Below are positions 1-8,500 of a DNA stretch of 64,000 nucleotides, one piece after another (within the stretch, counting starts at the first letter, position 1; each line of letters opens with the position of its first letter). Source of the stretch: an uncultured Bradyrhizobium sp. GTDB lineage: Bacteria > Pseudomonadota > Alphaproteobacteria > Rhizobiales > Xanthobacteraceae. Made by a program: the position numbers and the translations under genes. The stretch is from the NCBI RefSeq assembly GCF_947648125.1, contig NZ_CANSMR010000001.1, forward strand, positions 310,001 to 374,000, in the 5' to 3' direction. The notes under the pieces are model-generated. The model did no database searches. It had not been told where the DNA came from and saw only the letters and a list, made by a program, of their open reading frames with translations.

Positions 1-2
1 AT

Positions 3-581
3 CGCGCCGGCGTGTTTCCCCTGTCGCGCCTCAAGTCCGGGAGAGACGGTGCGGACGAGATCGCCTGGGAGCAATGGGCCATGCACGCGGAAAACGCTGC
101 GGTGGCGGCGGGCCTGGCGAAGGGCCTTGTCGCCGGCCTGATGGGAGCCCTCGGCGAGCTTCAGGACAATGTGTTCGAGCACAGCGGCCGTCCTGAAACT
201 GGCGTCATCGCCTATGCCGCCGGCGATGGCACATTCGAATTTGTCGTCGCCGACGCCGGCCGGGGTGTGCTTGCAAGCCTGCGGGAAAATCCGGAGTTTG
301 CCGGCCTCGAAGACTCTGGTGCGGCGTTGCGGGTCGCGGCGTCCGACGGCGCCTCGCGGTACGCGCGCAGCACGGGCCACGGTTACGGCATTGGTCAGTT
401 GTTTCGCGCCCTTGCCCATGATGCCGCCGAGCTAAGGTTTCGCAGTGGCGATCACGCACTGCGGCTCTGGGGCGACGCCCCGAGCCTCACCGGGCAGGTG
501 GACTTGATGCAAAAGGCCTGGCTGGACGGCCTCTCCATTTCCGTTCGCTGCGCGCCGGATGCGGCGCGACGTCGGACGTAG
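3..581 (+). CDS. HATPase-fold ATP-binding protein, partial at the window edge
   Basis: The reading frame is open to the left window edge, so the N-terminus is probably missing; GTG at 12 is only the first possible start inside the window. The visible protein has the GHKL/histidine-kinase ATPase motifs in order: N-box (ELQDNVFEHSG), G1 (VADAGRGV) and G2 (GHGYGIGQLF). No phosphoacceptor or receiver domain is visible, which suits an anti-sigma/SpoIIAB-like or stand-alone GHKL ATPase better than a full sensor kinase. Its 3' end overlaps by 150 bp, convergently, the Cys-rich gene on the minus strand. Beside a STAS-like gene it may form an ATPase/STAS partner pair; that is inference. Confidence 0.7.
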   Translation, partial: RAGVFPLSRLKSGRDGADEIAWEQWAMHAENAAVAAGLAKGLVAGLMGALGELQDNVFEHSGRPETGVIAYAAGDGTFEFVVADAGRGVLASLRENPEFAGLEDSGAALRVAASDGASRYARSTGHGYGIGQLFRALAHDAAELRFRSGDHALRLWGDAPSLTGQVDLMQKAWLDGLSISVRCAPDAARRRT

Positions 582-1700
582 TCGCACCGGGGGGCTTTCC
601 GCCTCATAGGAAGCCCGGACGAGCGCGACGTTGTGCGCTAGAAGGTCGTCGATCGGCGCGCCGTTCAGGGTCGGGAATTTCGCCCATTTGAGACGCCCGG
701 ACTCGGTCAAATAGGCGCGTCGCCGCCGCATGGTGCGGGAAAACGCTTCAGTCTCGATCAGAGAAACCTTGTCGAAATGGCACCGCAGCACGCCGAGTCT
801 GCGGCCACCGCCCCGGATGACCAGCGCGAGCGGACGATTGACGCGGTCAGCGAGCGCAGAGAGCTGGGCGACATGCCAGTCGAACCGCTCGCCGCGGCCG
901 CAGCCCGTCGCGAACTCGAAGGCGAGAATCTCGATCTCGGGACGTTCGGCGATGAGGTTGCCCCAGCGGACGTAATCATGCCGCGTGCGGGCGTTGATGT
1001 GCAGCGCAGCCGGCAGGCCTGCCGCAGCCATCTCCGTCCAAGCCAGCAGGATCCGCTTCATGCCGTGGAGATTGTCGGTACGCGGCACGTCGGTCAGCAC
1101 GCTGTAATTCGGCGTGCTGATGAGCGCGACACCGAGCGCCTTCAGCGCGGCGAGAATCGCGCCGCGTTCCTTCAGCTCCCACCAGCGTTCGATCGGGCTA
1201 TCCTTGTCGACACCCGACACGACGATCGTCGCGCCTTCGGTGAAGCGGAAGCGATCGGCGAGTTCGGCACGGGAGGTAACATGCGGCTTGCCGGTTGCGA
1301 GATTGATAAGCTCGTACAGCGACAGCGCGACCACCGGCTCGTCAAGGGCCGCCACACGCCGGTAGCCGTGGTCAACGAAGGGCACGATCATCGGCAGGTC
1401 GGGAACGCCGTTCGCCGGAACGCGCGGCGCGTTCTCGAAGCCCAAGCCACGCACTTCGCGCATGCGGGCGACGAAAAGGCTTGGATTGAACCGGCAGACC
1501 ATGTCGCACTTGCTCTTGTCCTTGCAGGAGCAGAGGTCGCGGCAATCGACGATGCCGGCGTCGGTATGGACGCCGCCACAACGGTCACGCTCGAGGCAGG
1601 TCGGGCAGCCCAGCGACTGTGTGTGCTGCGTCGCATCATCCCAAAGCCGCTGCGGTTGCGGGAAACGGCGTGACGGTTCGTGGGGCGGCCGGTCGTTCAT
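432..1700 (-). CDS. Cysteine-rich protein of unknown function
   Basis: A 422-residue protein with a dense Cys cluster in its first 75 residues (CPTC, then CGG, CRDLCSCKDKSKCDMVC), suggesting a metal or Fe-S site. The middle reads as a mixed alpha/beta domain with repeated hydrophobic strands (VALISTPNYSVL, LALVIRGGG). I do not recognise the family. Its start overlaps the stop of the upstream minus-strand gene by 4 bp (ATGA coupling), so it is the third gene of an operon running 2610 to 432. The last 50 or so residues lie antisense to the HATPase gene and are low-complexity and Arg/Pro-rich, so the natural C-terminus may have been lost or extended by rearrangement. Confidence 0.55.
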   Translation of the reverse strand: MNDRPPHEPSRRFPQPQRLWDDATQHTQSLGCPTCLERDRCGGVHTDAGIVDCRDLCSCKDKSKCDMVCRFNPSLFVARMREVRGLGFENAPRVPANGVPDLPMIVPFVDHGYRRVAALDEPVVALSLYELINLATGKPHVTSRAELADRFRFTEGATIVVSGVDKDSPIERWWELKERGAILAALKALGVALISTPNYSVLTDVPRTDNLHGMKRILLAWTEMAAAGLPAALHINARTRHDYVRWGNLIAERPEIEILAFEFATGCGRGERFDWHVAQLSALADRVNRPLALVIRGGGRRLGVLRCHFDKVSLIETEAFSRTMRRRRAYLTESGRLKWAKFPTLNGAPIDDLLAHNVALVRASYEAESPPVRLRPTSRRIRRAANGNGEAVQPGLLHQVHLPGEARGVAPEPQCVIATAKP

Positions 1701-2050
1701 TTCACGCTGATCTCCGCGGTATCGCCGAACAGTCCGACGCGCTGGACCACGCCTTCGGCATAGCCGCCGCCGTCTGCGATGGCCGCGGTCATTTCGGACG
1801 CGGGATTTGCGATGTGTCCGACCGCGCGAAGGCCGTCACTGACGGTGAGGCCGTCGGGCGCTGTTTGGACGATCAATGTGTCACCCGCTTTGAGACGGCA
1901 ACTGGCATCGAGCTGGGCGGTCACCGTGCGCGCTGTCTCGGACATGGTGAGTTCGAACAACGTCGGCAATTTCAGGCGGTCGAGACCACCGTTCCAGCGC
2001 TTGCGCCATGGCTTGCCAGTCTGCGCACGGATGTAATCGAGGCCCATCAA
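1697..2050 (-). CDS. Small beta-rich protein of the STAS/HATPase module
   Basis: A 117-residue hypothetical protein. It is predicted to be mostly beta strand (LKAGDTLIVQTAPDGLTVSD and following), with no signal peptide or membrane segment. It overlaps its upstream partner by 4 bp and its downstream partner by 4 bp, so the three minus-strand genes are translationally coupled. I do not recognise a family. Its strict coupling to the STAS-like gene suggests a shared complex or pathway. Confidence 0.55.
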   Translation of the reverse strand: MMGLDYIRAQTGKPWRKRWNGGLDRLKLPTLFELTMSETARTVTAQLDASCRLKAGDTLIVQTAPDGLTVSDGLRAVGHIANPASEMTAAIADGGGYAEGVVQRVGLFGDTAEISVK

Positions 2051-2610
2051 GCAATCTCCAGGAGGGGACTGAACGACTTGGATTTGCCCTGCTTGCGTTC
2101 GACAAGCAGGCCCTTGGATGCGAGCGCGGACAGCCGATTGTTCCAGGCGGTGGGGCCGATTCGCTGGTCGGTGAACCGCGCGGCAAGTTCGGGGGCCGTG
2201 ATGGTGCCGAGCTCGCGAGCCACATCAAAGGTCGAGCGCTGGGCGGTATCGAGCTCGCCGATCAGCCGTGCGCTGATGACGGTGTCGTCCGCGTCAAGTT
2301 CGCAGCTCCAGAGCACGTCTCCGCGGGCGCGCACGAAGAAGTCGAGCTCCTCGGCGACAGCCGGCTGGAGATTGGCGACAACAGGGTAGACATTGCGCAA
2401 TGACTGTCGGGCGTAGTCGCGAAAACCGATCACGGCTTCGCGCAGGAACGAGGCGGTAGCGACCTCGATTTGAGTGAAGTCGAGGAACGCCGGTGTCGGG
2501 GCCTCCGACGAAGGCGTCGCCGCGATCAGGGCACTCAGCAGCTTGCGTCCCGAGGTAGCGCCTGAAAGGACCGTTTGGCCGCCCGTTAGATCGAATAGTC
2601 GGTGCCGCAA
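2047..2610 (-). CDS. STAS-like (DUF4325-type) protein with C-terminal winged helix
   Basis: A 187-residue protein. Residues about 1-95 resemble the STAS-like DUF4325 fold (FLDFTQIEVATASFLREAV), the segment that in STAS proteins interacts with GHKL ATPases. Residues about 115-187 look like a winged-helix DNA-binding domain (ELAARF, TAWNNRLSALASKGLL). It is the first gene of a coupled three-gene minus-strand operon. The neighbouring HATPase gene supports an ATPase/STAS regulatory pair. The start at 2610 is close to the divergent AbiE operator region, so the intergenic stretch probably holds promoters in both directions. Function is unknown; the setting is a defence-rich island. Confidence 0.6.
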   Translation of the reverse strand: MRHRLFDLTGGQTVLSGATSGRKLLSALIAATPSSEAPTPAFLDFTQIEVATASFLREAVIGFRDYARQSLRNVYPVVANLQPAVAEELDFFVRARGDVLWSCELDADDTVISARLIGELDTAQRSTFDVARELGTITAPELAARFTDQRIGPTAWNNRLSALASKGLLVERKQGKSKSFSPLLEIA

Positions 2611-2725
2611 TTCATTATCCTCACTTCACACGAGTGAAGGTGGTGATTGAATCGGAGACCGTCAAGGGTATCCGGGGGCGCGACTGGGTTTTCCCCAGTT
2701 TTCCGGGTGAGGAATTTGGGTGTGT

Positions 2726-2755
2726 TGTCCGAAATTTGTATACGTATTTCGGACA
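2726..2755. promoter_or_regulatory. Palindromic operator 1 of the AbiE-like operon
   Basis: A perfect inverted repeat: TGTCCGAAAT, a 10-bp spacer, then ATTTCGGACA. A second copy of the same 30-bp design lies 14 bp downstream. AbiEi-type antitoxins are known to bind inverted repeats in their own promoter, so these are the likely autoregulatory sites. Confidence 0.75.
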
Positions 2756-2769
2756 GCCGGCTTGGCCAT

Positions 2770-2799
2770 TGTCCGAAAAATGTCTACAAGTTTCGGACA
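2770..2799. promoter_or_regulatory. Palindromic operator 2, abutting the antitoxin start codon
   Basis: Inverted repeat TGTCCGAAA, a 12-bp spacer, then TTTCGGACA, 30 bp overall like operator 1. Its last A is the first base of the ATG at 2799. No Shine-Dalgarno is visible inside it, so the mRNA may be leaderless or nearly so. Confidence 0.75.
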
Positions 2800-3638
2800 T
2801 GAGCGACCAGGCGCCCGACCTCAAAGCTGCCGTCCTGCAGCGCATCCAAAGCGATGTGCCACGCAAGGCGTGGACGCCATCGGACTTCCTCGACCTCGGC
2901 TCGCGCGACGCTATCGACAAGGCGCTCCAGCGACTCACTACGGCGGAGCAACTGCGCCGGATCGATCGCGGGCTCTATGACCGGCCCGGCTTCAACAAGC
3001 TGACGCAGAAATCCAATCCGCCAGATCCGCGCTCCGTGATCGAGGCGCTCGGCCGCCGCGACCAGGTCCGCATGCTGGTCGATGGCATGACCGCGGCCAA
3101 TGACCTCGGCCTGACGGATGCCGTACCAGCCAAGATTGTCGTCCACTCCGACGCACGACGCCGCGCGCTGCGACTGGGCAATGTCACCATCAGTTTTCGC
3201 CCGACGGCGGCAAGCAAGCTCTTCTGGGCTGGACGGCCTGGGATGCGCGTCGTTCAGGCGCTCCACTGGATGCGCGATTTGCTCTCGCGCGAGGGCGAAG
3301 CCAACCGGGTGCGCCGCAAGCTTCGCAAGCTCCTCGATGATCCTGCGGCAGGTCCGCCCCTCAAGGCAGATCTGATTGATGGGCTGACGAAGGTCCCGAC
3401 CTGGATGCAGGTCTTTCTGAAACCCGTGCTCCAGGATGATCAGCATGTACCGGCAAATCCCGCCGCTGCCGACGATGATCATGATGATGACGATGATCAT
3501 CATCATCATCGTCGCCGCCGACGTTCGGCGGCCAGTCGCCAGCAGGATCGCGCAGCCAATCGGTCCCGCTCGAAGGCCGCCATCTCGTCCAGGCCATTGT
3601 CAGGACCGCGCTCAACTCGACGGACGCCGAACGCATGA
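2799..3638 (+). CDS. AbiEi-like antitoxin / transcriptional autoregulator (DUF6088 type)
   Basis: The start at 2799 is chosen because a longer frame from 2634 would run through both operators. The 279-residue product has an N-terminal winged-helix region (KAWTPSDFLDLGSRDAI) followed by the AbiEi-family core (VRMLVDGMTAANDLGL). The usual family C-terminus, PTWMQVFLKPVL, falls near residue 210. Beyond it is a 68-residue tail with Asp, His and Arg runs. Its stop overlaps the toxin start by 4 bp (ATGA). In the family the antitoxin represses the operon and counteracts the nucleotidyltransferase toxin (type IV toxin-antitoxin, abortive infection). The tail is odd and may come from repeat expansion. 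Confidence 0.8.
   Translation: MSDQAPDLKAAVLQRIQSDVPRKAWTPSDFLDLGSRDAIDKALQRLTTAEQLRRIDRGLYDRPGFNKLTQKSNPPDPRSVIEALGRRDQVRMLVDGMTAANDLGLTDAVPAKIVVHSDARRRALRLGNVTISFRPTAASKLFWAGRPGMRVVQALHWMRDLLSREGEANRVRRKLRKLLDDPAAGPPLKADLIDGLTKVPTWMQVFLKPVLQDDQHVPANPAAADDDHDDDDDHHHHRRRRRSAASRQQDRAANRSRSKAAISSRPLSGPRSTRRTPNA
3471..3521 (+). repeat. GAT/CAT trinucleotide-rich low-complexity tract
   Basis: A degenerate GAT/GAC/CAT/CGT tract inside the antitoxin gene, encoding consecutive Asp, His and Arg runs. It lies just after the conserved end of the family and is a candidate for slippage. Because it is a triplet repeat, length changes would keep the frame and the ATGA overlap with the toxin gene. Confidence 0.7.
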
Positions 3639-4720
3639 ACGCGGCTTTTGACGAGGTTTTCTCTGCAGGCACCGAGGCAATGCTGAGTGCCTTCGATACC
3701 ACCGCGGCTCGGCTCGGCACGACCTCTCAAAACATCGAGAAGGATTTCTGGGTCTGTTGGACACTGGACGCGCTGTTTCACGGCCTGCCGAAAGGAAGCC
3801 CGCGCCTTCTCTTCAAAGGCGGAACATCCTTGTCCAAGGGGTTCGGCTTGATCAACCGCTTCTCCGAAGACGTCGACATCACCGTGTTTCGCGATGACAT
3901 CGACGCCCCGGCGACGGTCGCCGAACTCGAGGCGCTCAGCGGCAAAAAACGCAAAGCCCGGCTCGATGCGATCAGGGACGCATGCCAGGCCTACATCGCT
4001 GGCCCCATGCGTCAGGCGCTGACCCGGATCCTCTCGAACCGCCTGACCACCGCTGGCCTCACTCCGAATGGCGGGCGCATCGAGCTCGACGACACCGACC
4101 CCGACGGCCAGACGCTGTTGATCTGGTATCCCGCAACGACCCCCCATTCGGACTATGTGCGGGCCGCGATCAAGATCGAGGCGGGCGCAAAGTCGGCGCT
4201 CGATCCCAACCGCGAAGTGCCGATCAAACCCTACGTCGACGATGATCTGCCGGCGCTCGATTTGACGGTGCCGTCAGTGCGTACCGTCGAGCCCCAGCGC
4301 ACCTTCTGGGACAAGGTCGCGATCCTCCACGGGTTACGTCGCTGGTTTGACAAGCGCGGTGAGCTCCGTGGTGGCGGACAGCGCGTATCGAGACATTATT
4401 ATGATCTTTATCTTCTCGCGCAGGCGCCGGTCGGTATGGGGGCAGCGGCAGACACGGACCTCGGCGCTGACTGCGTCGCGCATGCACGAATGTTCTTCAA
4501 CAGGCCGGACTTCGATCTTGCGAGCGCGGCGCCAGGCAGCTTCGCGCTCTTGCCGCATGACCACATGGTCGATCAGCTGCGGACCGACTACCGCGCGATG
4601 CGCGGGATGATCTTTGGCGAGCCACCGACATTCGAGGATGTGCTTGCGAGCGTGGCAGCGATTGAACAGAAGCTCAACCAGGCACCACCCGGTCATAGCC
4701 CAGCCCGTCGGAACTATTGA
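3635..4720 (+). CDS. AbiEii/AbiGii-type nucleotidyltransferase toxin
   Basis: A 361-residue protein with the minimal nucleotidyltransferase signature of AbiEii toxins: KGGTSLSK at residues 61-68, followed by the metal-binding SEDVDI at 77-82. The later family blocks KIEAGAKSA, TFWDKVAILHGL and RHYYDLYLLA are also present, so the active site looks intact. The start overlaps the antitoxin stop by 4 bp, giving coupled translation. Known members modify RNA targets and stop growth when the antitoxin fails, giving abortive phage defence. It sits 15 bp upstream of the Hachiman genes, so read-through is possible, but the operators suggest its own regulation. Confidence 0.88.
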   Translation: MNAAFDEVFSAGTEAMLSAFDTTAARLGTTSQNIEKDFWVCWTLDALFHGLPKGSPRLLFKGGTSLSKGFGLINRFSEDVDITVFRDDIDAPATVAELEALSGKKRKARLDAIRDACQAYIAGPMRQALTRILSNRLTTAGLTPNGGRIELDDTDPDGQTLLIWYPATTPHSDYVRAAIKIEAGAKSALDPNREVPIKPYVDDDLPALDLTVPSVRTVEPQRTFWDKVAILHGLRRWFDKRGELRGGGQRVSRHYYDLYLLAQAPVGMGAAADTDLGADCVAHARMFFNRPDFDLASAAPGSFALLPHDHMVDQLRTDYRAMRGMIFGEPPTFEDVLASVAAIEQKLNQAPPGHSPARRNY

Positions 4721-4735
4721 CCCGCAGGGAGGGGC

Positions 4736-5521
4736 GTGCAGGTGGTACAGTTCAACGATTGGTGCGTTTCTGCCGATGGGCAGGTTGGACATCACTTCCG
4801 CAGAGTAATGACGGGCGAGGCTGCGAACCTCGCAACGGGCGTTCAGGCGACCGCGGCGGTCATCCCAGGGCACTACGCTTCCGAGGAGCACGTCGCCCGA
4901 GCACTCCGCCGGCTTGGAAAGCCCGCGGCCGCGGCCTTGATCGAGGGTAAGCTCCCGACGACGAAGGCCATTCGCTCGGGCGACCTTGGCGAAATTTATG
5001 CGACGGAATGGATCGACGCCCATAGTGGTGGTTATCACGCGCCGATTAAACGGCTGCGATGGAAGGATCATCGCAACATGGCGATGCGCGGCGAAGACGT
5101 GATTGGCATTCTTCAAGATCCGCAAACCCAGCTACTGCGCTTCCTGAAGACAGAGGCGAAAAGTCGCGCCACACTCACGGCACAGGTTGTAGCCGAGGCG
5201 CGAGCTAACCTCGACAAGGATGGGGGGCTACCGTCGGCGCATGCCCTTTCATATATTTCTGCGCGTCTGCTCGAGCTCGGCAGTTTGCCATTGGCGGACG
5301 CGATTGACGATGCCCTGCTCAAGCACGGAATTCCGCCTGCGAGTGTACGACACTTGCTATTCACGTTCTCCGGCAATTCACCGGAGGCGATGCTGACGAC
5401 CTCACTTCAGGCTTACCCAGGTGCTTTCAACCAGTGGGGGATTGGCCTCCGCATCGACGGCCATGCTGCCTTTATCGGCGCTGTCTATGATCAGGTGATC
5501 GCCAATGCCAACAACGCCTGA
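4736..5521 (+). CDS. hamA: Hachiman anti-phage protein HamA (DUF1837 nuclease)
   Basis: A 261-residue protein starting at GTG 4736, a few bases after a GGGAGGGG Shine-Dalgarno. It has the DUF1837 hallmark blocks: GDLGEIYATEW near residue 83, KRLRWKDHRNMAMRGEDVIG at 105-124 and FLKTEAKSRA at 136-145. These give a PD-(D/E)xK-like set of E86, D121, E140 and K142. The next gene is a large DEAD/DEAH helicase overlapping by 17 bp, the standard Hachiman arrangement. In characterised systems HamA is an effector nuclease held inactive by HamB until foreign or damaged DNA is sensed. No truncation is seen. Confidence 0.9.
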   Translation: MQVVQFNDWCVSADGQVGHHFRRVMTGEAANLATGVQATAAVIPGHYASEEHVARALRRLGKPAAAALIEGKLPTTKAIRSGDLGEIYATEWIDAHSGGYHAPIKRLRWKDHRNMAMRGEDVIGILQDPQTQLLRFLKTEAKSRATLTAQVVAEARANLDKDGGLPSAHALSYISARLLELGSLPLADAIDDALLKHGIPPASVRHLLFTFSGNSPEAMLTTSLQAYPGAFNQWGIGLRIDGHAAFIGAVYDQVIANANNA

Positions 5522-8500
5522 GGCGATAGTCGCAGACATCAATGAAGCCGCAACCGCAGGCTTTCGCGGACGCCTGATCGCTCGCGGCCAGGCGCGAGCG
5601 ATCATCTGGCGCGACGGCGTTTTGCCGGCGGGAGCTCCAGCGTTTGCACCTCAGCTCAGTCACGATCTGCACTCTTATGGTTATGCGCTTCTCGGGCTTG
5701 GCCTGCGCCTCCGCGAACTTGGCGGTGACGCTGCCCAAGCGCGCACCGCCTTCGAGCAAGCCGCCACTGCCCTTGAGGCAGTCATCGCCAAGGGCAACCG
5801 CCAGGAGATCGATCGCGACTTCCACTTCGTGATGACGGCCGCGAGCTATCATCTCGCGCATCTTTCCGCGCGCGCCTATTCCTTGCTTTCGATCGTCGAA
5901 GCCGATGAGAATTTCTCACCAATCGAACGTGTCCTGGCCCAGTTGATGCGGCGTAACTTCGGGGCTCTTCGCGCCAGCGTGCTCGACTACCGGGCCTCCG
6001 GCGAAGGTAGCGATGCTCGAATCGCCACTGCCATCCAGGCCAACCTCGATCAGACCGAGGCCGTGGCCAATCCCATCGATGGCGGTAACGACTTCCTCTT
6101 CGACGGGCTCGATACTGCGCTGACCGACAGCTTCCTGGCGGCCATGTCGCTGTTTCTCCTGGCTCTAGAACGTGGTGAGCGGCCGCTGCTCGATCAGGCA
6201 CTGGAGCGGCTTCGTGTGAGCCTCGTCGTTTGCAGCGAGTTGAACATGCTTCCGCAGTGGTGGGCGCATCGCATTGCGATTCATCTCCTGTCCGACCTCT
6301 GGTCGAGCACCTTCCACGAGAGGGTGCCGCTGCAACCGGCAGGCGGCGAAGCGGCCGATTGGCCGCGGCTGCGCGAGTTGTTTATCGCACTGCTTCAACG
6401 GCGTCCCAAGGCGGAGGTCGACCTCTGGCCATCGCAGATCGAGGCCGCAACCCGCGCCGTCGATCAGTCCGACGATCTGGTGGTTTCGCTGCCGACAAGC
6501 GCCGGTAAGACACGCATTGCCGAGCTATGCATCCTGCGCTGCCTCGCCGGCGGCAAGCGGGTGGTTTTCGTCACTCCGCTACGTGCCCTCTCGGCTCAGA
6601 CAGAAACGACCCTCCAGAGGACCTTCGGCCCGCTCGGCAAGACGATCTCGGCGCTCTACGGCAGCATCGGTGTGAGTGGCTTCGACGAGGACGCGATCCG
6701 GGAACGTGACATCGTGGTGGCGACGCCGGAGAAGCTCGACTTCGCGCTGCGTAACGATCCATCTCTTCTTGACGACGTTGGTCTTCTGGTCTTCGACGAG
6801 GGGCATATGATCGGGCTCAACGAGCGCGAGGTCCGCTACGAGGTGCAGATCCAGCGGCTTCTTCGCCGTCCGGACGCGCTCCAGCGGCGAATTGTGTGCC
6901 TTTCGGCGATCTTGCCCGACGGCGATCAACTCGACGACTTTGCCGGGTGGTTGAGGCGTGATCACCCTGGTGGCCTGATCAAAAACGACTGGCGACCGAC
7001 CCGGCTGCGGTTCGGCGAGGTGGTGTGGACGTCGCCCTCCGCGCGATTGAACCTTCGGGTGGGAGACGAACGTCCGTGGGTACAGCGTTTTCTCACCGGG
7101 GCCGCGCCGCCGAACTGGATTCCGCCAAAGCGCCAACGAAAGCGCCTCTTTCCCGACGATCAGCGCGAACTTTGCCTGGCGACGGCTTGGCGGTTGGTTG
7201 AGGATGGACAGACCGTCCTGGTCTTCTGCCCGGAGCGACGAAGTGTCGAACCCTTCGCAGACGTGATCGTGGATCTTCGTGAGCGCGGTGCGCTGCGTTC
7301 CCTGCTCGAAGCCGATCCTTCGGTTCTAAGCACCGCGATCGCATTGGGAGAGGAGTGGCTGGGGCCGAATAGCGCAATCCTCAAATGCCTTCGCCTAGGT
7401 GTTGCGCTCCACCATGGCGCCCTGCCAACCGCGTACCGCAAGGAGGTGGAACGACTGCTCCGCGACAATGTGCTCAAGGTGACAATCTCCTCGCCGACCT
7501 TGGCGCAGGGCCTCAACCTGTCGGCCACGTCCGTCGTCATGCACTCTCTCCACCGCAATGGCGAAAGAATAGAAATCTCCGAGTTCAAAAACGTGATCGG
7601 GCGAGCCGGCCGTGCCTATGTCGATGTCGAAGGCATCGTGCTCTTCCCGATGTTCGACGATATCGCGAAGAAGCGGCGTAACTGGGAAGCGCTCATCAAC
7701 GATCTCGGCGCGCGAAACATGGAAAGCGGGCTGGCGCTTCTGGTTTGGACCCTTTTGTCTCGTATGCATGCACGGATCGGCGGTGATCTCAATCAGCTCG
7801 TCAACTATGTCGTCAACAGCGCCGCTGCCTGGACTTTCCCGGAGATCGCGAATGAGGAACCCCAGGAACGCGAGCGCGCTCTTGCCGACTGGGAGCGGCA
7901 TGTTGCGACGCTCGACACGGCCATCCTCAGCCTGATCGGCGAAAATGACATCCCTGATGAGGGAATCGAGGCTGCGCTGGACGACATCCTTCAGTCCTCC
8001 CTCTGGCACCGGCGTTTACTGCGCCAGAACGAGCAGGTACGACAGGCCCTCAAGGCGGGCCTAGTCTCCCGCAGCCGGCTTATCTGGAGCCAATCGACAG
8101 CAGCGCGCCGCCGAGGGTACTTCCTGGCTGGGGTCGGACTGACGACCGGACATGCGCTCGATGCGATCGCGCCAGACGCAAATCTTCTCCTGATCCAGGC
8201 CAATGGCGCGATTGTTCAAGGCGACGCCGAGGCGGCGATCGCGGCCATCACGGCGCTGGCCGAGCGCGTCTTCATCTTCTACCCCTTCACGCCGGATCCC
8301 ATGCCCGCAAATTGGCGGGATATCCTACGTGCCTGGCTTCTTGGCCAGCCTCTTGCCGGCATCGCTGCCGGTCAGGAATCAGAAACGCTGCAGTTCATCG
8401 AGGGCGGCCTGGTCTATCGCCTTCCTTGGGCCATGGAGGCGATCCGCGTCCGTGCGGCCGCAAACGGCGATACGGTCGGCGTCTTTGATCTTCTCCTCGA

